Positions 7,615 through 14,831 of a stretch of 35,341 nucleotides of DNA are shown here, piece after piece. The DNA lies in the NCBI GenBank assembly GCA_903835255.1, contig CAILMI010000045.1, positions 1 through 35,341 of the forward strand, given 5' to 3'. The position numbers and the translations under genes are program-made. Origin of the DNA: an uncultured Verrucomicrobia subdivision 3 bacterium. GTDB lineage: Bacteria > Verrucomicrobiota > Verrucomicrobiia > Limisphaerales > UBA11358. The notes under the pieces are model-generated. The model was not told the DNA's origin, did not search any database, and worked only from the letters and a program-made list of their open reading frames with translations. Position 1 is the stretch's first letter; each line of letters opens with the position of its first letter.

Positions 7615-8370
7615 ATGTTTCGACCCTGCATTGACCTGCATGATGGCAAAGTGAAGCAAATCGTCGGAGGCACGCTGGGCGAGGCTGGCTTGCGCACGAA
7701 TTTTGTCTCGGAGAAGCCGGCGGCGTGGTTCGCCGATCGCTACAAACAGGACGGCCTTTACGGCGGACACGTCATCCGTCTGGGCCCGGGCAACGATGAT
7801 GAGGCGCGTTCGGCTTTGGCCGCGTTTCCTGGGGGGCTGCAAATCGGCGGAGGCATCACGGGCCAAAACGCCCGGGAATGGATCGAGGCCGGAGCGTCGC
7901 ACGTGATTGTCACGAGCTGGATTTTTAAGGACGGCGGTGTGGAGTGGCAGCGGCTGGAGACGCTGGTTCAGGCCATCGGCAAGGAGCGTCTGGTGGTGGA
8001 TTTGAGCTGTCGCCGGCGCGGCGGGCAGTCCTTCGTGGTCACCGACCGCTGGCAGAAATTCACCGACCTCGCCATCACCGCCGAAACGCTGGGCCGATTT
8101 TCCCGCAGCTGTGCCGAGTTCTTGGTTCATGCCGTGGATGTGGAGGGGCTTTGCCAGGGCATCGACCGCGAACTGGTTGAGCAGCTGGGGCAGGAGTCGC
8201 CTCTGCCCGTCACCTACGCTGGCGGGGCTAATGCCTTGTCCGATCTGGAGGAGGTCGCGCGCCTGGGGCAGGGGAGGGTGGATCTGACCATCGGTTCGGC
8301 GCTGGATATTTTCGGAGGGCGCGGGGTGCGCTATGCCGACTGCGTGGCCTTCAATCGTCGGCCCAAATAA
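7615..8370 (+). CDS. hisA: HisA, phosphoribosylformimino-AICAR-P isomerase, eukaryotic (HIS6) type
   Basis: The enzyme catalyses the Amadori isomerisation ProFAR to PRFAR, the fourth step of histidine synthesis, in the cytoplasm. The 251-residue (beta/alpha)8 barrel starts FRPCIDLHDGKVKQIVGG and continues with NFVSEKPA, DGLYGGHVIRLG, FPGGLQIGGGI, GASHVIVTSWIF, RLVVDLSC and VTDRWQKFTDL. These strings match yeast HIS6 and plant HISN3 much better than the usual bacterial HisA. The expected catalytic aspartates are D7 and D129 (VVDLS), and VTYAGGA is the C-terminal phosphate-binding loop. The gene stands alone, with no other his biosynthesis genes beside it, and its 3' end is 23 bases from the convergent Uma2 gene. 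The ATG at 7615 is the domain start. Confidence 0.9.
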   Translation: MFRPCIDLHDGKVKQIVGGTLGEAGLRTNFVSEKPAAWFADRYKQDGLYGGHVIRLGPGNDDEARSALAAFPGGLQIGGGITGQNAREWIEAGASHVIVTSWIFKDGGVEWQRLETLVQAIGKERLVVDLSCRRRGGQSFVVTDRWQKFTDLAITAETLGRFSRSCAEFLVHAVDVEGLCQGIDRELVEQLGQESPLPVTYAGGANALSDLEEVARLGQGRVDLTIGSALDIFGGRGVRYADCVAFNRRPK

Positions 8371-8393
8371 TGCGGGCTGGGGGGCGCTTGAGA

Positions 8394-8870
8394 TCAGGCG
8401 GGCTCGGCAAAAAGCTCGGCGACCACAAATTGAAATTCGGGGATCAGCTTCTCAGACAGCACTTCGCTCCCGGCCAGGATTCCCTTGAGCATGAGGCCAA
8501 AGGGAGTGCTGTGATAGATCTCCACGTTGTCGTAGCGGGGGTCGATCATCCAAAGCCGCGGCACGCGGGCCTGTTCGTAGATTTCTTTTTTGATGACGGT
8601 GTCGGCGTGGTGGTCGCCGGTGTGGACAATCTCCACCGCCAGCCAGAGCCGGCCGGTGGCGGCCGTGACCAGCGCCAAATCCGGACACAGCGTGGTGGAC
8701 TGAGCGACGACGACCTTGCTCCGCGGCGCCAGCAGCCGGGTGCTGCCCACGTTGGCCACCCCTGCCGTCATGGCGGTATGCAGTCGCCCGCAAATCAATT
8801 CATGGCGCGGGCCGGGTGCGGTGCGGGGGAGGGTTCCGCCGCCCACTGTCTCCAGATAGTCATGGCTCAC
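8394..8870 (-). CDS. Uma2-family (DUF820) restriction endonuclease-like protein
   Basis: The product of about 158 residues has the PD-(D/E)XK layout of Uma2/DUF820 proteins. SHDYLETVGGG...RHELICGRL is followed by CPDLALV (Asp), LAVEIVHTGDHHADTVIKK (the ExV acidic strand) and YEQARVPRLWMIDPR. The cellular role of Uma2 proteins is not settled; they are common as single, often multicopy genes. The GTG at 8870 is taken as start because the family motif begins there. An in-frame ATG at 8978 would give 194 residues but would abut the rpsP start on the opposite strand. Between 8870 and 8978 the frame stays open without known motifs. The K of the usual ExK is not obvious, so activity is uncertain. 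Confidence 0.75.
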   Translation of the reverse strand: MSHDYLETVGGGTLPRTAPGPRHELICGRLHTAMTAGVANVGSTRLLAPRSKVVVAQSTTLCPDLALVTAATGRLWLAVEIVHTGDHHADTVIKKEIYEQARVPRLWMIDPRYDNVEIYHSTPFGLMLKGILAGSEVLSEKLIPEFQFVVAELFAEPA

Positions 8871-8978
8871 ACCGCCAGCAAACCAGCGATCCGTCCTCCG
8901 GGCAAGCGGCGTTTTCTCTAAAACAAGGCTTGCCAAATGCGCGGCAACTGATAGTTTCCGCGCTCTTTTGAAAAACAT

Positions 8979-9236
8979 ATGGCAGTAAAAATCCGCATGA
9001 AGCGCGTCGGGACGAAAAATTCCCCGGTGTTTCGAATTATCGTAGCCGACGGCCGCAGCCCCCGCGATGGCAAGTTCATCGAGGAAATCGGTCTATACCA
9101 ACCCCTGAAGCCGGGCGACAATTTTACGCTCAAGCTGGATCGCGCCCAATACTGGATCAGTAAGGGCGCGCAACCGAGCGACACCGTGGCCAGCTTTATA
9201 AAGAAGCTGGGCAAGGTGGCGCCGGCTGCGGCGTAA
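8979..9236 (+). CDS. rpsP: 30S ribosomal protein S16
   Basis: The 85-residue protein matches S16 throughout. It begins MAVKIRMKRVGTKNSPVFRI, continues with VVADGRSPRDGKFIEEIGLYQP in the family style (IVADGRSPRDG here), and then DRAQYWISKGAQPSDTVAS. S16 binds 16S rRNA in the 5' domain and is needed for 30S assembly. It is the first gene of a compact translation operon with khpA, trmD and rplS. The ATG at 8979 directly abuts an opposite-strand ATG of the neighbouring Uma2 frame, so the promoter must lie within 8871-8978 or further upstream. No Shine-Dalgarno sequence is seen before the ATG. Confidence 0.97.
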   Translation: MAVKIRMKRVGTKNSPVFRIIVADGRSPRDGKFIEEIGLYQPLKPGDNFTLKLDRAQYWISKGAQPSDTVASFIKKLGKVAPAAA

Positions 9237-9246
9237 GGGTCCGCGC

Positions 9247-9501
9247 ATGCAGGCTTTCTTGGAATACGTCGTCAAGGCTCTCGTTCAAAATCCCGGCGCG
9301 GTGACGGTCACCCCGGTGGAACGCAGCGGCACAACGGTTTATGAATTGAGGCTCGACCCGCAGGACACGGGCAAAATCATCGGCCGGCAGGGGCTCACGA
9401 TCAATGCCATCCGATCTTTGATGCTCGCCGGCGGCGCTAAAAAAGGGTTGAGATGCGCCGTAGAGATTGTCGAGGAGGCACGTCCCCAAGGCAACTCCTA
9501 G
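9247..9501 (+). CDS. khpA: KH-domain RNA-binding protein KhpA (YlqC family)
   Basis: This 84-residue protein is a single type II KH domain. The RNA-binding GxxG loop is visible as IIGRQGLTINAIR (GRQG, residues 46-49), preceded by the beta strand YELRLDPQDTGK. KhpA proteins bind RNA broadly, often with the partner KhpB/Jag, and affect cell division and ribosome-related processes in Gram-positive bacteria. The gene sits in its conserved place between rpsP (10 bases upstream) and trmD (24 bases downstream). An AAGGG tract about 9 bases before the ATG is one of the few Shine-Dalgarno-like sites in the window. The C-terminal tail is short and polar. Confidence 0.92.
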   Translation: MQAFLEYVVKALVQNPGAVTVTPVERSGTTVYELRLDPQDTGKIIGRQGLTINAIRSLMLAGGAKKGLRCAVEIVEEARPQGNS

Positions 9502-9525
9502 GCCAGGATCGACTGCCGCCGGCGG

Positions 9526-10194
9526 ATGAAAATTGACGTGCTCACTTTGTTTCCGGGAATGTTCTCCGGGCCGCTGGATGAAAGCATTGTGAAACGGGCG
9601 AGGGCGACGGGGCTGTTGGATTTGAATATCCACAACCTGCGCGACTGGACTCATGACCGTCATCGGACGGTGGATGATCGTCCGTTCGGCGGCGGGCCGG
9701 GAATGCTGCTTAAGCCGGAACCGATCTTTGAGGCAGTGGAAAGTCTGCGTCGTGAAAAAACGCGGGTCATTTTATTGTCTCCTGCGGGGCGGAAATTTGA
9801 CCAAGCGGTCGCCCGCGAATTGGCTCAGCACGATGACCTGTTGCTGGTGAGCGGGAGCTATGAGGGTTTTGATGAGCGGGTGCGCGAGGCGCTGGCGGAC
9901 GATGATCTGTCCATCGGTGATTTTGTGGTGACCAACGGGGCATTGCCCGCAATGGTGATAATCGATGCAGTGACGCGGCTGCTGCCCGGCGTTTTGGGCG
10001 ACGACGCGAGTTCGCAGGATGAATCCTTCAGCCACGGGCTGCTGGAGTATCCTCAGTACACGCGGCCGGCGGAATTCCGCGGGATGAAAGTTCCGGAAGT
10101 GCTGATGTCCGGCAACCACGCCGAGATTGAGAAATGGCGAAGCCAGCAGGCGAAGGCGCGGACTGAAAAGCAGCGACCGGATCTGCTGAAATGA
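9526..10194 (+). CDS. trmD: tRNA (guanine-37-N1)-methyltransferase
   Basis: TrmD methylates G37 next to the anticodon using SAM, which prevents +1 frameshifting. The 222-residue protein shows the SPOUT-family sequence: MKIDVLTLFPGMFSGPLDES at the start, DDRPFGGGPGMLL, and YEGFDERV and SIGDFVVTNGALPAMV of the trefoil-knot SAM site. The C-terminal domain contains DDASSQDESF and SGNHAEIEKWR. Length is near normal (bacterial TrmD about 225-255), with a short C-terminus. The usual neighbour rimM is missing between khpA and trmD. Start is the ATG at 9526. Confidence 0.97.
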   Translation: MKIDVLTLFPGMFSGPLDESIVKRARATGLLDLNIHNLRDWTHDRHRTVDDRPFGGGPGMLLKPEPIFEAVESLRREKTRVILLSPAGRKFDQAVARELAQHDDLLLVSGSYEGFDERVREALADDDLSIGDFVVTNGALPAMVIIDAVTRLLPGVLGDDASSQDESFSHGLLEYPQYTRPAEFRGMKVPEVLMSGNHAEIEKWRSQQAKARTEKQRPDLLK

Positions 10195-10233
10195 AACTTT
10201 GACGGCCAACGGGGCTGGGAACCAATAAAATTT

Positions 10234-10605
10234 ATGAACCAGGCATTACAAGAAAAAATCGAATCAGAACAGTACCGCAAGGAAGCCGCAAAATTTGCGG
10301 TCGGCGACACCGTTAAAGTGCATACCAAGGTTGTCGAAGGGGACAAGGAACGCATCCAGATTTTTGCGGGCGTTGTCATCGGCAAGCGCGGGCATGGATT
10401 GAACGAGACGTTCAGCGTTCGGCGCATCAGCTACGGCGAGGGCGTGGAGCGGGTGTTCCCGCTGCATTCGCCGCGCGTGGACAAGATTGAAGTGGAGCGC
10501 CAAGGGGCCGTCCGCAGGGCCAAGCTCACCTACCTGCGCAAGCGGCTCGGCAAGGGTGCCACGCTGGTCAACGAAAAAAAGGAAAAGGCTGCTCCGGCCA
10601 AATAA
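10234..10605 (+). CDS. rplS: 50S ribosomal protein L19
   Basis: L19 lies at the 30S-50S interface and helps subunit contact. The 123-residue product contains [20 protein letters not shown], the conserved [38 protein letters not shown] and [10 protein letters not shown]. The C-terminus has a Lys/Ala-rich extension ([11 protein letters not shown]). It is the last gene of the rpsP-khpA-trmD-rplS operon and is followed after 17 bases by a strong intrinsic terminator. The start ATG at 10234 follows an A-rich leader. Confidence 0.97.
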   Translation: MNQALQEKIESEQYRKEAAKFAVGDTVKVHTKVVEGDKERIQIFAGVVIGKRGHGLNETFSVRRISYGEGVERVFPLHSPRVDKIEVERQGAVRRAKLTYLRKRLGKGATLVNEKKEKAAPAK

Positions 10606-10622
10606 AGTTTCCGTTCTATTTC

Positions 10623-10656
10623 AAAACGGCAGGGTTTCGGCCCTGCCGTTTTTTTT
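10623..10656 (+). terminator. Rho-independent terminator of the rpsP-rplS operon
   Basis: A perfect 12-base-pair stem (AAAACGGCAGGG with CCCTGCCGTTTT) closes a 6-base loop and runs directly into a T8 tract. It begins 17 bases after the rplS stop codon. The flanking A and T runs could also terminate transcripts from the opposite direction, such as hisS, which ends at 10740 on the minus strand. Confidence 0.95.
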
Positions 10657-10739
10657 AATGGGGTCCGACTTTTGTTCCGGAAATATTTTAAGGATACTGT
10701 TCTCATTTCTCCCCAAACGCGGCGGGTTTGCTCTGGTGG

Positions 10740-11987
10740 CTACCGCTTGAAGACCGTGTGATGGGCGACCTCCCCGATAGCCACCAGCACTTCCTCGCGG
10801 GATTTCAGGTTACGGATGCGGACCTGGGTTTCGCCCTCCAGTCGGGCCGTGAAGGCGGCTTTTAATTCCTGCGCCCGCTTGAATTGTTTGTCCGATTTTC
10901 CCGGGGTGAGCGGGTATTCCACGACCAGCCCGGACGACCGCAGGTCTTGAATGATTTTCAAGGACGGCGCGCGCAGGGCTTCGTCCTCGACCAGAACGAA
11001 AACGTCCACGTTGGCGTCAAAAGCTGGCAGCAGGCCGCGCGCCTTGAGCAGCTCCAGCAGCACCACATCGCCCATGCCAAACCCGAGCGCGGGCAGGGTC
11101 ACTTTCCCGCCGCTGATGAGCTTGATGAGGTTGTCGTAGCGGCCGCCGCCGGCCAGGGCCCGGAATTCGCCCTTGCGGTCGAAGGCCTCAAAGACGACGC
11201 CCGTGTAGTAGGCCAGACCGCGGATGACGCGGTAATCCACCCGGACAAAGTCGCGCAATCCTCGGGCGGCGAGGTTGTCGAGGATGCTCTGCAGCTCAGC
11301 GGTGGGAAGCCCTTGTTCGACGAACGTGTTGACGGCTGCTAGGGAAAAACCGAGGGCGCTGAGTTTCTGGTCGCTCTGTTCGGGAGCCTCGCGTTCCAGC
11401 TTGTCCACAATCTGGTAGAACGCGTATTCCTGTGCCGGGTCGCCGCCGCCGCGTTGGAAGAAGTCGTGCCAGGCATTCCGGCTGCTCAAGCGGATGACGA
11501 AATCCTCCGCGGTCAGTCCAAAAGCGCGCAAGGCGTCGATGAGCAGCGCGATCAGTTCCGCATCGGCGGCCGGGTCCGTTTCCCCGAGGATATCCGCATT
11601 CAGTTGGAAATGTTCCCGCAGGCGACCTTTCTGCTGTCGTTCGTAGCGGAACAGCTGGGGCAGGGCGAACCATTTAATGGGCTTCTTATAATTGCGCTCG
11701 TGCGCGGCAACCATGCGGGCCAGGGTGGGAGTCATTTCCGGGCGCAATGCGATGGCGCGTCCGCCCTTGTCCGCAAAGTTGTAGAGTTGCCCCACAATCT
11801 CCTCGCCGCTCTTAGTGGTGAAGAGTTCCAGGGGCTCGAGCGGCGGGCCGTCGTACTCCCGGAACGCATAGCGCCGGGCGGTCGCCCGCCATTTTTCGAA
11901 GATGTATTGGCGGGCGTCGGCGCTCCACACATCCACATGCGGCAGCGGTTCGGGATAAAAGTCTCGGAATCCGGGCAATCGTTCCAT
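10740..11987 (-). CDS. hisS: Histidyl-tRNA synthetase
   Basis: This class II aminoacyl-tRNA synthetase charges tRNA-His with histidine. The 415-residue protein starts LPGFRDFYPE and contains class II motif 2 around RYERQQKGRLREHFQLN. ALRPEMTPTLARMVA, the HisRS-specific RGLAYYTGVVFEAF (histidine A motif), GGGRYDNL and the motif-3 region ALGFGMGD follow. A C-terminal anticodon-binding domain has VEYPLTPGKSDKQFKRA. Length is typical. The ATG at 11987 has no Shine-Dalgarno sequence. The HU-like gene lies 59 bases upstream on the same strand and may be cotranscribed. It is convergent with rplS. Confidence 0.96.
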   Translation of the reverse strand: MERLPGFRDFYPEPLPHVDVWSADARQYIFEKWRATARRYAFREYDGPPLEPLELFTTKSGEEIVGQLYNFADKGGRAIALRPEMTPTLARMVAAHERNYKKPIKWFALPQLFRYERQQKGRLREHFQLNADILGETDPAADAELIALLIDALRAFGLTAEDFVIRLSSRNAWHDFFQRGGGDPAQEYAFYQIVDKLEREAPEQSDQKLSALGFSLAAVNTFVEQGLPTAELQSILDNLAARGLRDFVRVDYRVIRGLAYYTGVVFEAFDRKGEFRALAGGGRYDNLIKLISGGKVTLPALGFGMGDVVLLELLKARGLLPAFDANVDVFVLVEDEALRAPSLKIIQDLRSSGLVVEYPLTPGKSDKQFKRAQELKAAFTARLEGETQVRIRNLKSREEVLVAIGEVAHHTVFKR

Positions 11988-12046
11988 GCCGGAATGGTAG
12001 GGAAGATTTGGAATGAGGAAAACAGCAAATCAGGAAAATCCTGATT

Positions 12047-12358
12047 TTAAGGGAGGGGGCCGTCCGCTGCGGGCAATTTCATGACTTTCGCGCGCATTTC
12101 CTTGCCGGCCTTGAATTTGACCATCGAGCGGGCCGGGATGGGCACGTCGGTTTCCGGCTTGTTGGGATTGCGCCCCACGCGGGCTTTGCGCACCTTGACT
12201 TCAAAGACGCCGAATTTCCGCAATTCGACCTTGTCCCCTTTGGCCAGCGCTTCGGTGACATGATTCAGGGTCTTTTGAATCACGGAGAAAACTTCCTGCT
12301 GCCCGAGCCCGGTTTCTTCGCTGATACGGATGACAAGATCGCGTTTCGTGAGGGTCAT
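12047..12358 (-). CDS. HU/IHF-family DNA-binding protein
   Basis: The 103-residue product is a small nucleoid-associated protein that bends DNA as a dimer. MTLTKRDLVIRISEETGL forms the N-terminal helices, followed by GDKVELRKFGVFEVK, VGRNPNKPET with the DNA-minor-groove proline of the beta arm, and MVKFKAGKEMRAKV at the end. The VELRKFGVFEV and GRNPNKP strings lean toward the IHF side of the family, but HU and IHF cannot be separated here. A clear Shine-Dalgarno sequence (AAAGGAAA on the minus strand, 12364-12371) precedes the ATG at 12358, in contrast to most other genes in the window. hisS follows 59 bases downstream. Confidence 0.92.
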   Translation of the reverse strand: MTLTKRDLVIRISEETGLGQQEVFSVIQKTLNHVTEALAKGDKVELRKFGVFEVKVRKARVGRNPNKPETDVPIPARSMVKFKAGKEMRAKVMKLPAADGPLP

Positions 12359-12363
12359 GATGA

Positions 12364-12371
12364 TTTCCTTT
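12364..12371 (-). promoter_or_regulatory. Strong ribosome-binding site of the HU/IHF gene
   Basis: On the minus strand AAAGGAAA lies 5-6 bases before the ATG at 12358. It is the clearest Shine-Dalgarno sequence in the window and fixes the start. High translation fits an abundant nucleoid protein. Confidence 0.7.
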
Positions 12372-12434
12372 GGTTTAGCGGACGCTGTTCAGCGCGTGCT
12401 GCGAGACGATTGAAATCCGAACAAACAGGACCCC

Positions 12435-12452
12435 GAATCGATTCAGAGTCAA
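12435..12452 (-). promoter_or_regulatory. Possible -35 box and palindromic operator of the HU/IHF gene
   Basis: On the minus strand TTGACT (plus 12447-12452) is followed by the perfect palindrome GAATCGATTC (12435-12444), about 80 bases upstream of the start codon. No good -10 box is visible at 17 bases, so the promoter reading is tentative. Confidence 0.2.
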
Positions 12453-12608
12453 ACGGGGAGCCCGCTGAAATGAGGATAAGGTAAATGATATAGAAATCAT
12501 ACTTTAACGTGGAACTAACTGACTATCCGACGACAAGCCCCTTAGTGTCAACAAGATTTTATATTGCAGCGGAAATGTTATTCTTTCACCGGGATGCCTG
12601 TGTAGGGT

Positions 12609-12632
12609 GCCACCCATTCATCTAGGGGTGGC
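12609..12632. repeat. Inverted repeat at the truncated 3' end of the lutA-like pseudogene
   Basis: GCCACCC at 12609-12615 pairs perfectly with GGGTGGC at 12626-12632 around a 10-base loop. It spans the point where similarity to LutA is lost, so it may mark a deletion or insertion junction. Confidence 0.45.
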
Positions 12633-13166
12633 GGCGAACGTTCCGCCAAAACCGCAGCAGGTCTCCTCCCCAGCCATCTCGACCAGTTGCAAGCCCTGGA
12701 CCCGGCCCAGCAGCGTCCGTGGCGCCTGCTTCAGGCCGAGTTCGCGCAGGCCGTGGCAGCCGACGTGGAACGTGACCGGGTGCGGAAAGGCCGCGCCCAG
12801 ATCGGTCACCCCGAGCCGGCTGACCAAGAAGTCTGAGAATTCCTCGATGCGCGCGGCAACCTGTCCCGCCAGTGCGGCCTAGGGCGTTCCGGCTAAGAGC
12901 TCGGGATAGAATTATTTGACCGCGGCCCCGCAGGAGCCAGAGCCGATGACGACAGACTCGGCGTCCCGGAGCTGATTCAGGACCTTGGCGGCTACCGGTC
13001 GGTCGGCATTCCATTAGCCGGAGTTGAAGGGAGGCTGGCCGCAGCAGGAGATTTCCGGCGGGCAGAGCACCGTATGGCCCAGCCGCTCTCGTATTTGAAC
13101 CCTGCTGATGCCCGCGCGCGGGAACAGCGCGTCCGCAAAACAGGGGATGAAAAGGGTGGCGGTCAT
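12618..13166 (-). pseudogene. Decayed LutA/GlcF-like (Fe-S)-binding oxidoreductase subunit
   Basis: Read on the minus strand from an ATG at 13166, one continuous frame resembles LutA/YkgE (CCG-domain lactate/glycolate oxidation proteins). TATLFIPCFADALFPRAGIS, then CPPEISCCGQPPFNSG, and later VTFHVGCHGLREL and EETCCGFGGTFA carry the expected cysteines. Three in-frame stops interrupt it: TAA just after FNSG, TAA after GSGSCGAAVK, and TAG after FYPELLAGTP. The frame ends at a TGA soon after CCGFGGTFA, where intact homologues continue for tens of residues, so the 3' end is also lost. There is no frameshift, and the similarity is well preserved between the stops, suggesting recent inactivation. 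No lutB or lutC partners are nearby. Confidence 0.8.
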
Positions 13167-13290
13167 TCGACGCGCGCCATTGTTCCCGCACCGGGTCGGG
13201 GTATCACTCAACTTTTCCGCTCACCCTGGTTTTACTGGCATGGTTCTGACATTGCCAACCGAGCCGCCGCGTCTTAAAGTTTTCCAATTC

Positions 13291-14109
13291 ATGGCGGAAT
13301 ATAAAGTTCAATTCGAGGTCTTTGAGGGACCGCTTGACCTGCTCCTCTATCTCATCCGAAAGGAGGAGGTGGATATTTACGAGGTCAACCTGACCACGCT
13401 GGCCACCCAGTTCATCGCGCACATCGATCTCATGCGCGAGTTTGATCTGGAGATTGCCGGCGAATTCCTGGTGATGGCCTCCACGCTCATGTACATCAAG
13501 AGCCGCGAGCTGCTGCCCGTGGATCAGCAGGTCCTGGTCGAGGGGGAGGACGAGGGCGAGGATCCGCGCTGGGAACTCATACGCCAGCTGGTGGAATACA
13601 AGAAATTCAAGGACGCCGCCGCCCAGTTGCAAGTGCGCGAAGCCGCCCAGGAAAACATTTTTCCCCGGCTTCCCGGCAAAATTGAATTTGTTGCCGAGAC
13701 GCCTGCCATCCCGTCCGGGGTTTCCATCTTCGAGCTCCTCAACGCCGTCAATGTCGTGCTCCAGCGGTTGGCTAAAGTGGAAAGCGCGTCGCGCGAGATT
13801 TACGAGGATAAGTGGACGGTCAGCGAAAAGATCGAACACGTCCTGGCCGTCCTGAATTCGCGCCCCAGCGTGCGGTTCGACGAGCTGTTCGAGAACGCCT
13901 CCAGCCGCACGGAGGTCATCTGCACCTTCCTCGCCCTGCTCGAATTGATCCGCCTCAAGCAGCTTGCCTGTACCCAGCCGGAGCCGTTCGACGAAATTGA
14001 AATCTGCCGCGCCCCGGCCGTTGCCGCCCCCGCGCCGCCGTCCGGCGAATTGCCTTTCGTCCTTGAAAACCCTGCCCCCGCTAATACCACCCCTCCGCAC
14101 TCTGTTTAG
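13291..14109 (+). CDS. scpA: Segregation and condensation protein A (kleisin)
   Basis: ScpA is the kleisin that bridges the SMC dimer and, with ScpB, forms bacterial condensin for chromosome segregation. The 272-residue product begins MAEYKVQFEVFEGPLDLLLY, the family hallmark, followed by LIRKEEVDIYEVNLTTL and EFLVMASTLMYIKSRELLP. The C-terminal winged helix contains RTEVICTFLALLELIRLKQL, which binds SMC heads. It ends in an Ala/Pro-rich tail. The ATG at 13291 matches the conserved start; the frame is open further upstream without homology. The stop is one base before the scpB ATG, so the pair is translationally coupled. Confidence 0.96.
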   Translation: MAEYKVQFEVFEGPLDLLLYLIRKEEVDIYEVNLTTLATQFIAHIDLMREFDLEIAGEFLVMASTLMYIKSRELLPVDQQVLVEGEDEGEDPRWELIRQLVEYKKFKDAAAQLQVREAAQENIFPRLPGKIEFVAETPAIPSGVSIFELLNAVNVVLQRLAKVESASREIYEDKWTVSEKIEHVLAVLNSRPSVRFDELFENASSRTEVICTFLALLELIRLKQLACTQPEPFDEIEICRAPAVAAPAPPSGELPFVLENPAPANTTPPHSV

Positions 14110-14110
14110 T

Positions 14111-14797
14111 ATGGAACTTAAATTCATCCTGGAATCCCTCCTGTTCTCCGCTCAAAAACCCATGAGCGTGAAGGAGCTGCGCGATGTGTTCGCCACCGCC
14201 GCCGCGGCCGAGGAGGCGGAGGAGGCCGCCCAGGCGCTCAAGAAGGTCAAGGACGACGATGTGGTCGCCGCGCTCGAAATGCTGGCCAGCGAACATGAGG
14301 CTGCCGCGCGCAGTTACCGTCTGGTGTGCGTTGCCGGCTCGTGGCAGTTCGTCACCCAGCCGGAATTTTCCCCGTGGCTCAAGGCGTTCGTCGGCGTCAA
14401 AGTGCGTCCCTCCCGGCTCTCGCAGCCGGCGCTGGAAACGCTCGCCATCATTGCCTATCGCCAGCCGGTCACGCGCGCCGAGGTGGAGCAAATCCGCGGC
14501 GTCAACATCGACGGGACCCTGCAGACCCTGCTGGAGCGCAGCCTCGTCGAGTCCGTGGGCCGCGCCGAGGTCGTGGGCCGCCCGCAGATTTATAGCACCA
14601 CTCCCATTTTCCTCGAATATTTCGGGCTGCGCGGTTTGGAGGATCTTCCCGCCGCAGACGAGCTTCGCCGCATCGTCATTGAAAAACCGCCCGAGCCCCT
14701 CACTGTGGATCCGGGTCTGGCCACCGCGGCGCCGGAGCAGTTGATGCTGGAGAAAACGGAAGTCGGGGGGGGCGCTGCGGAAACTCCTCAATCTTGA
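14111..14797 (+). CDS. scpB: Segregation and condensation protein B
   Basis: ScpB dimers bind the ScpA middle region and complete the SMC-ScpAB condensin. The 228-residue protein starts MELKFILESLLFSAQKPMSV, typical of the first winged helix. It shows SYRLVCVAGSWQFVTQPEF and the family signature LSQPALETLAIIAYRQPVTR followed by AEVEQIRGVNIDGTLQTLLE. The segment GRPQIYSTTPIFLEYFGL closes the second winged helix. An acidic stretch, AAAEEAEEAAQALKKVKDDD, is inserted after the first helices. The C-terminal tail of about 45 residues is poorly conserved. The start is fixed by its position one base after the scpA stop. Confidence 0.96.
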   Translation: MELKFILESLLFSAQKPMSVKELRDVFATAAAAEEAEEAAQALKKVKDDDVVAALEMLASEHEAAARSYRLVCVAGSWQFVTQPEFSPWLKAFVGVKVRPSRLSQPALETLAIIAYRQPVTRAEVEQIRGVNIDGTLQTLLERSLVESVGRAEVVGRPQIYSTTPIFLEYFGLRGLEDLPAADELRRIVIEKPPEPLTVDPGLATAAPEQLMLEKTEVGGGAAETPQS

Positions 14798-14831
14798 TTC
14801 CCATTCCGGTTTACCCCATTCTTTTAACGCT

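Noticed and set aside
12618-13166. Stop-codon recoding as an explanation for the lutA-like gene
   Set aside because: Two different stop codons would need recoding, neighbouring genes use the same codons as real stops, and the 3' end is also missing.
13964-14110. Upstream extension of the scpB frame inside scpA
   Set aside because: The extra 49 residues are Arg/Pro-rich and overlap the scpA end in another frame. ScpB homology starts at the ATG at 14111.
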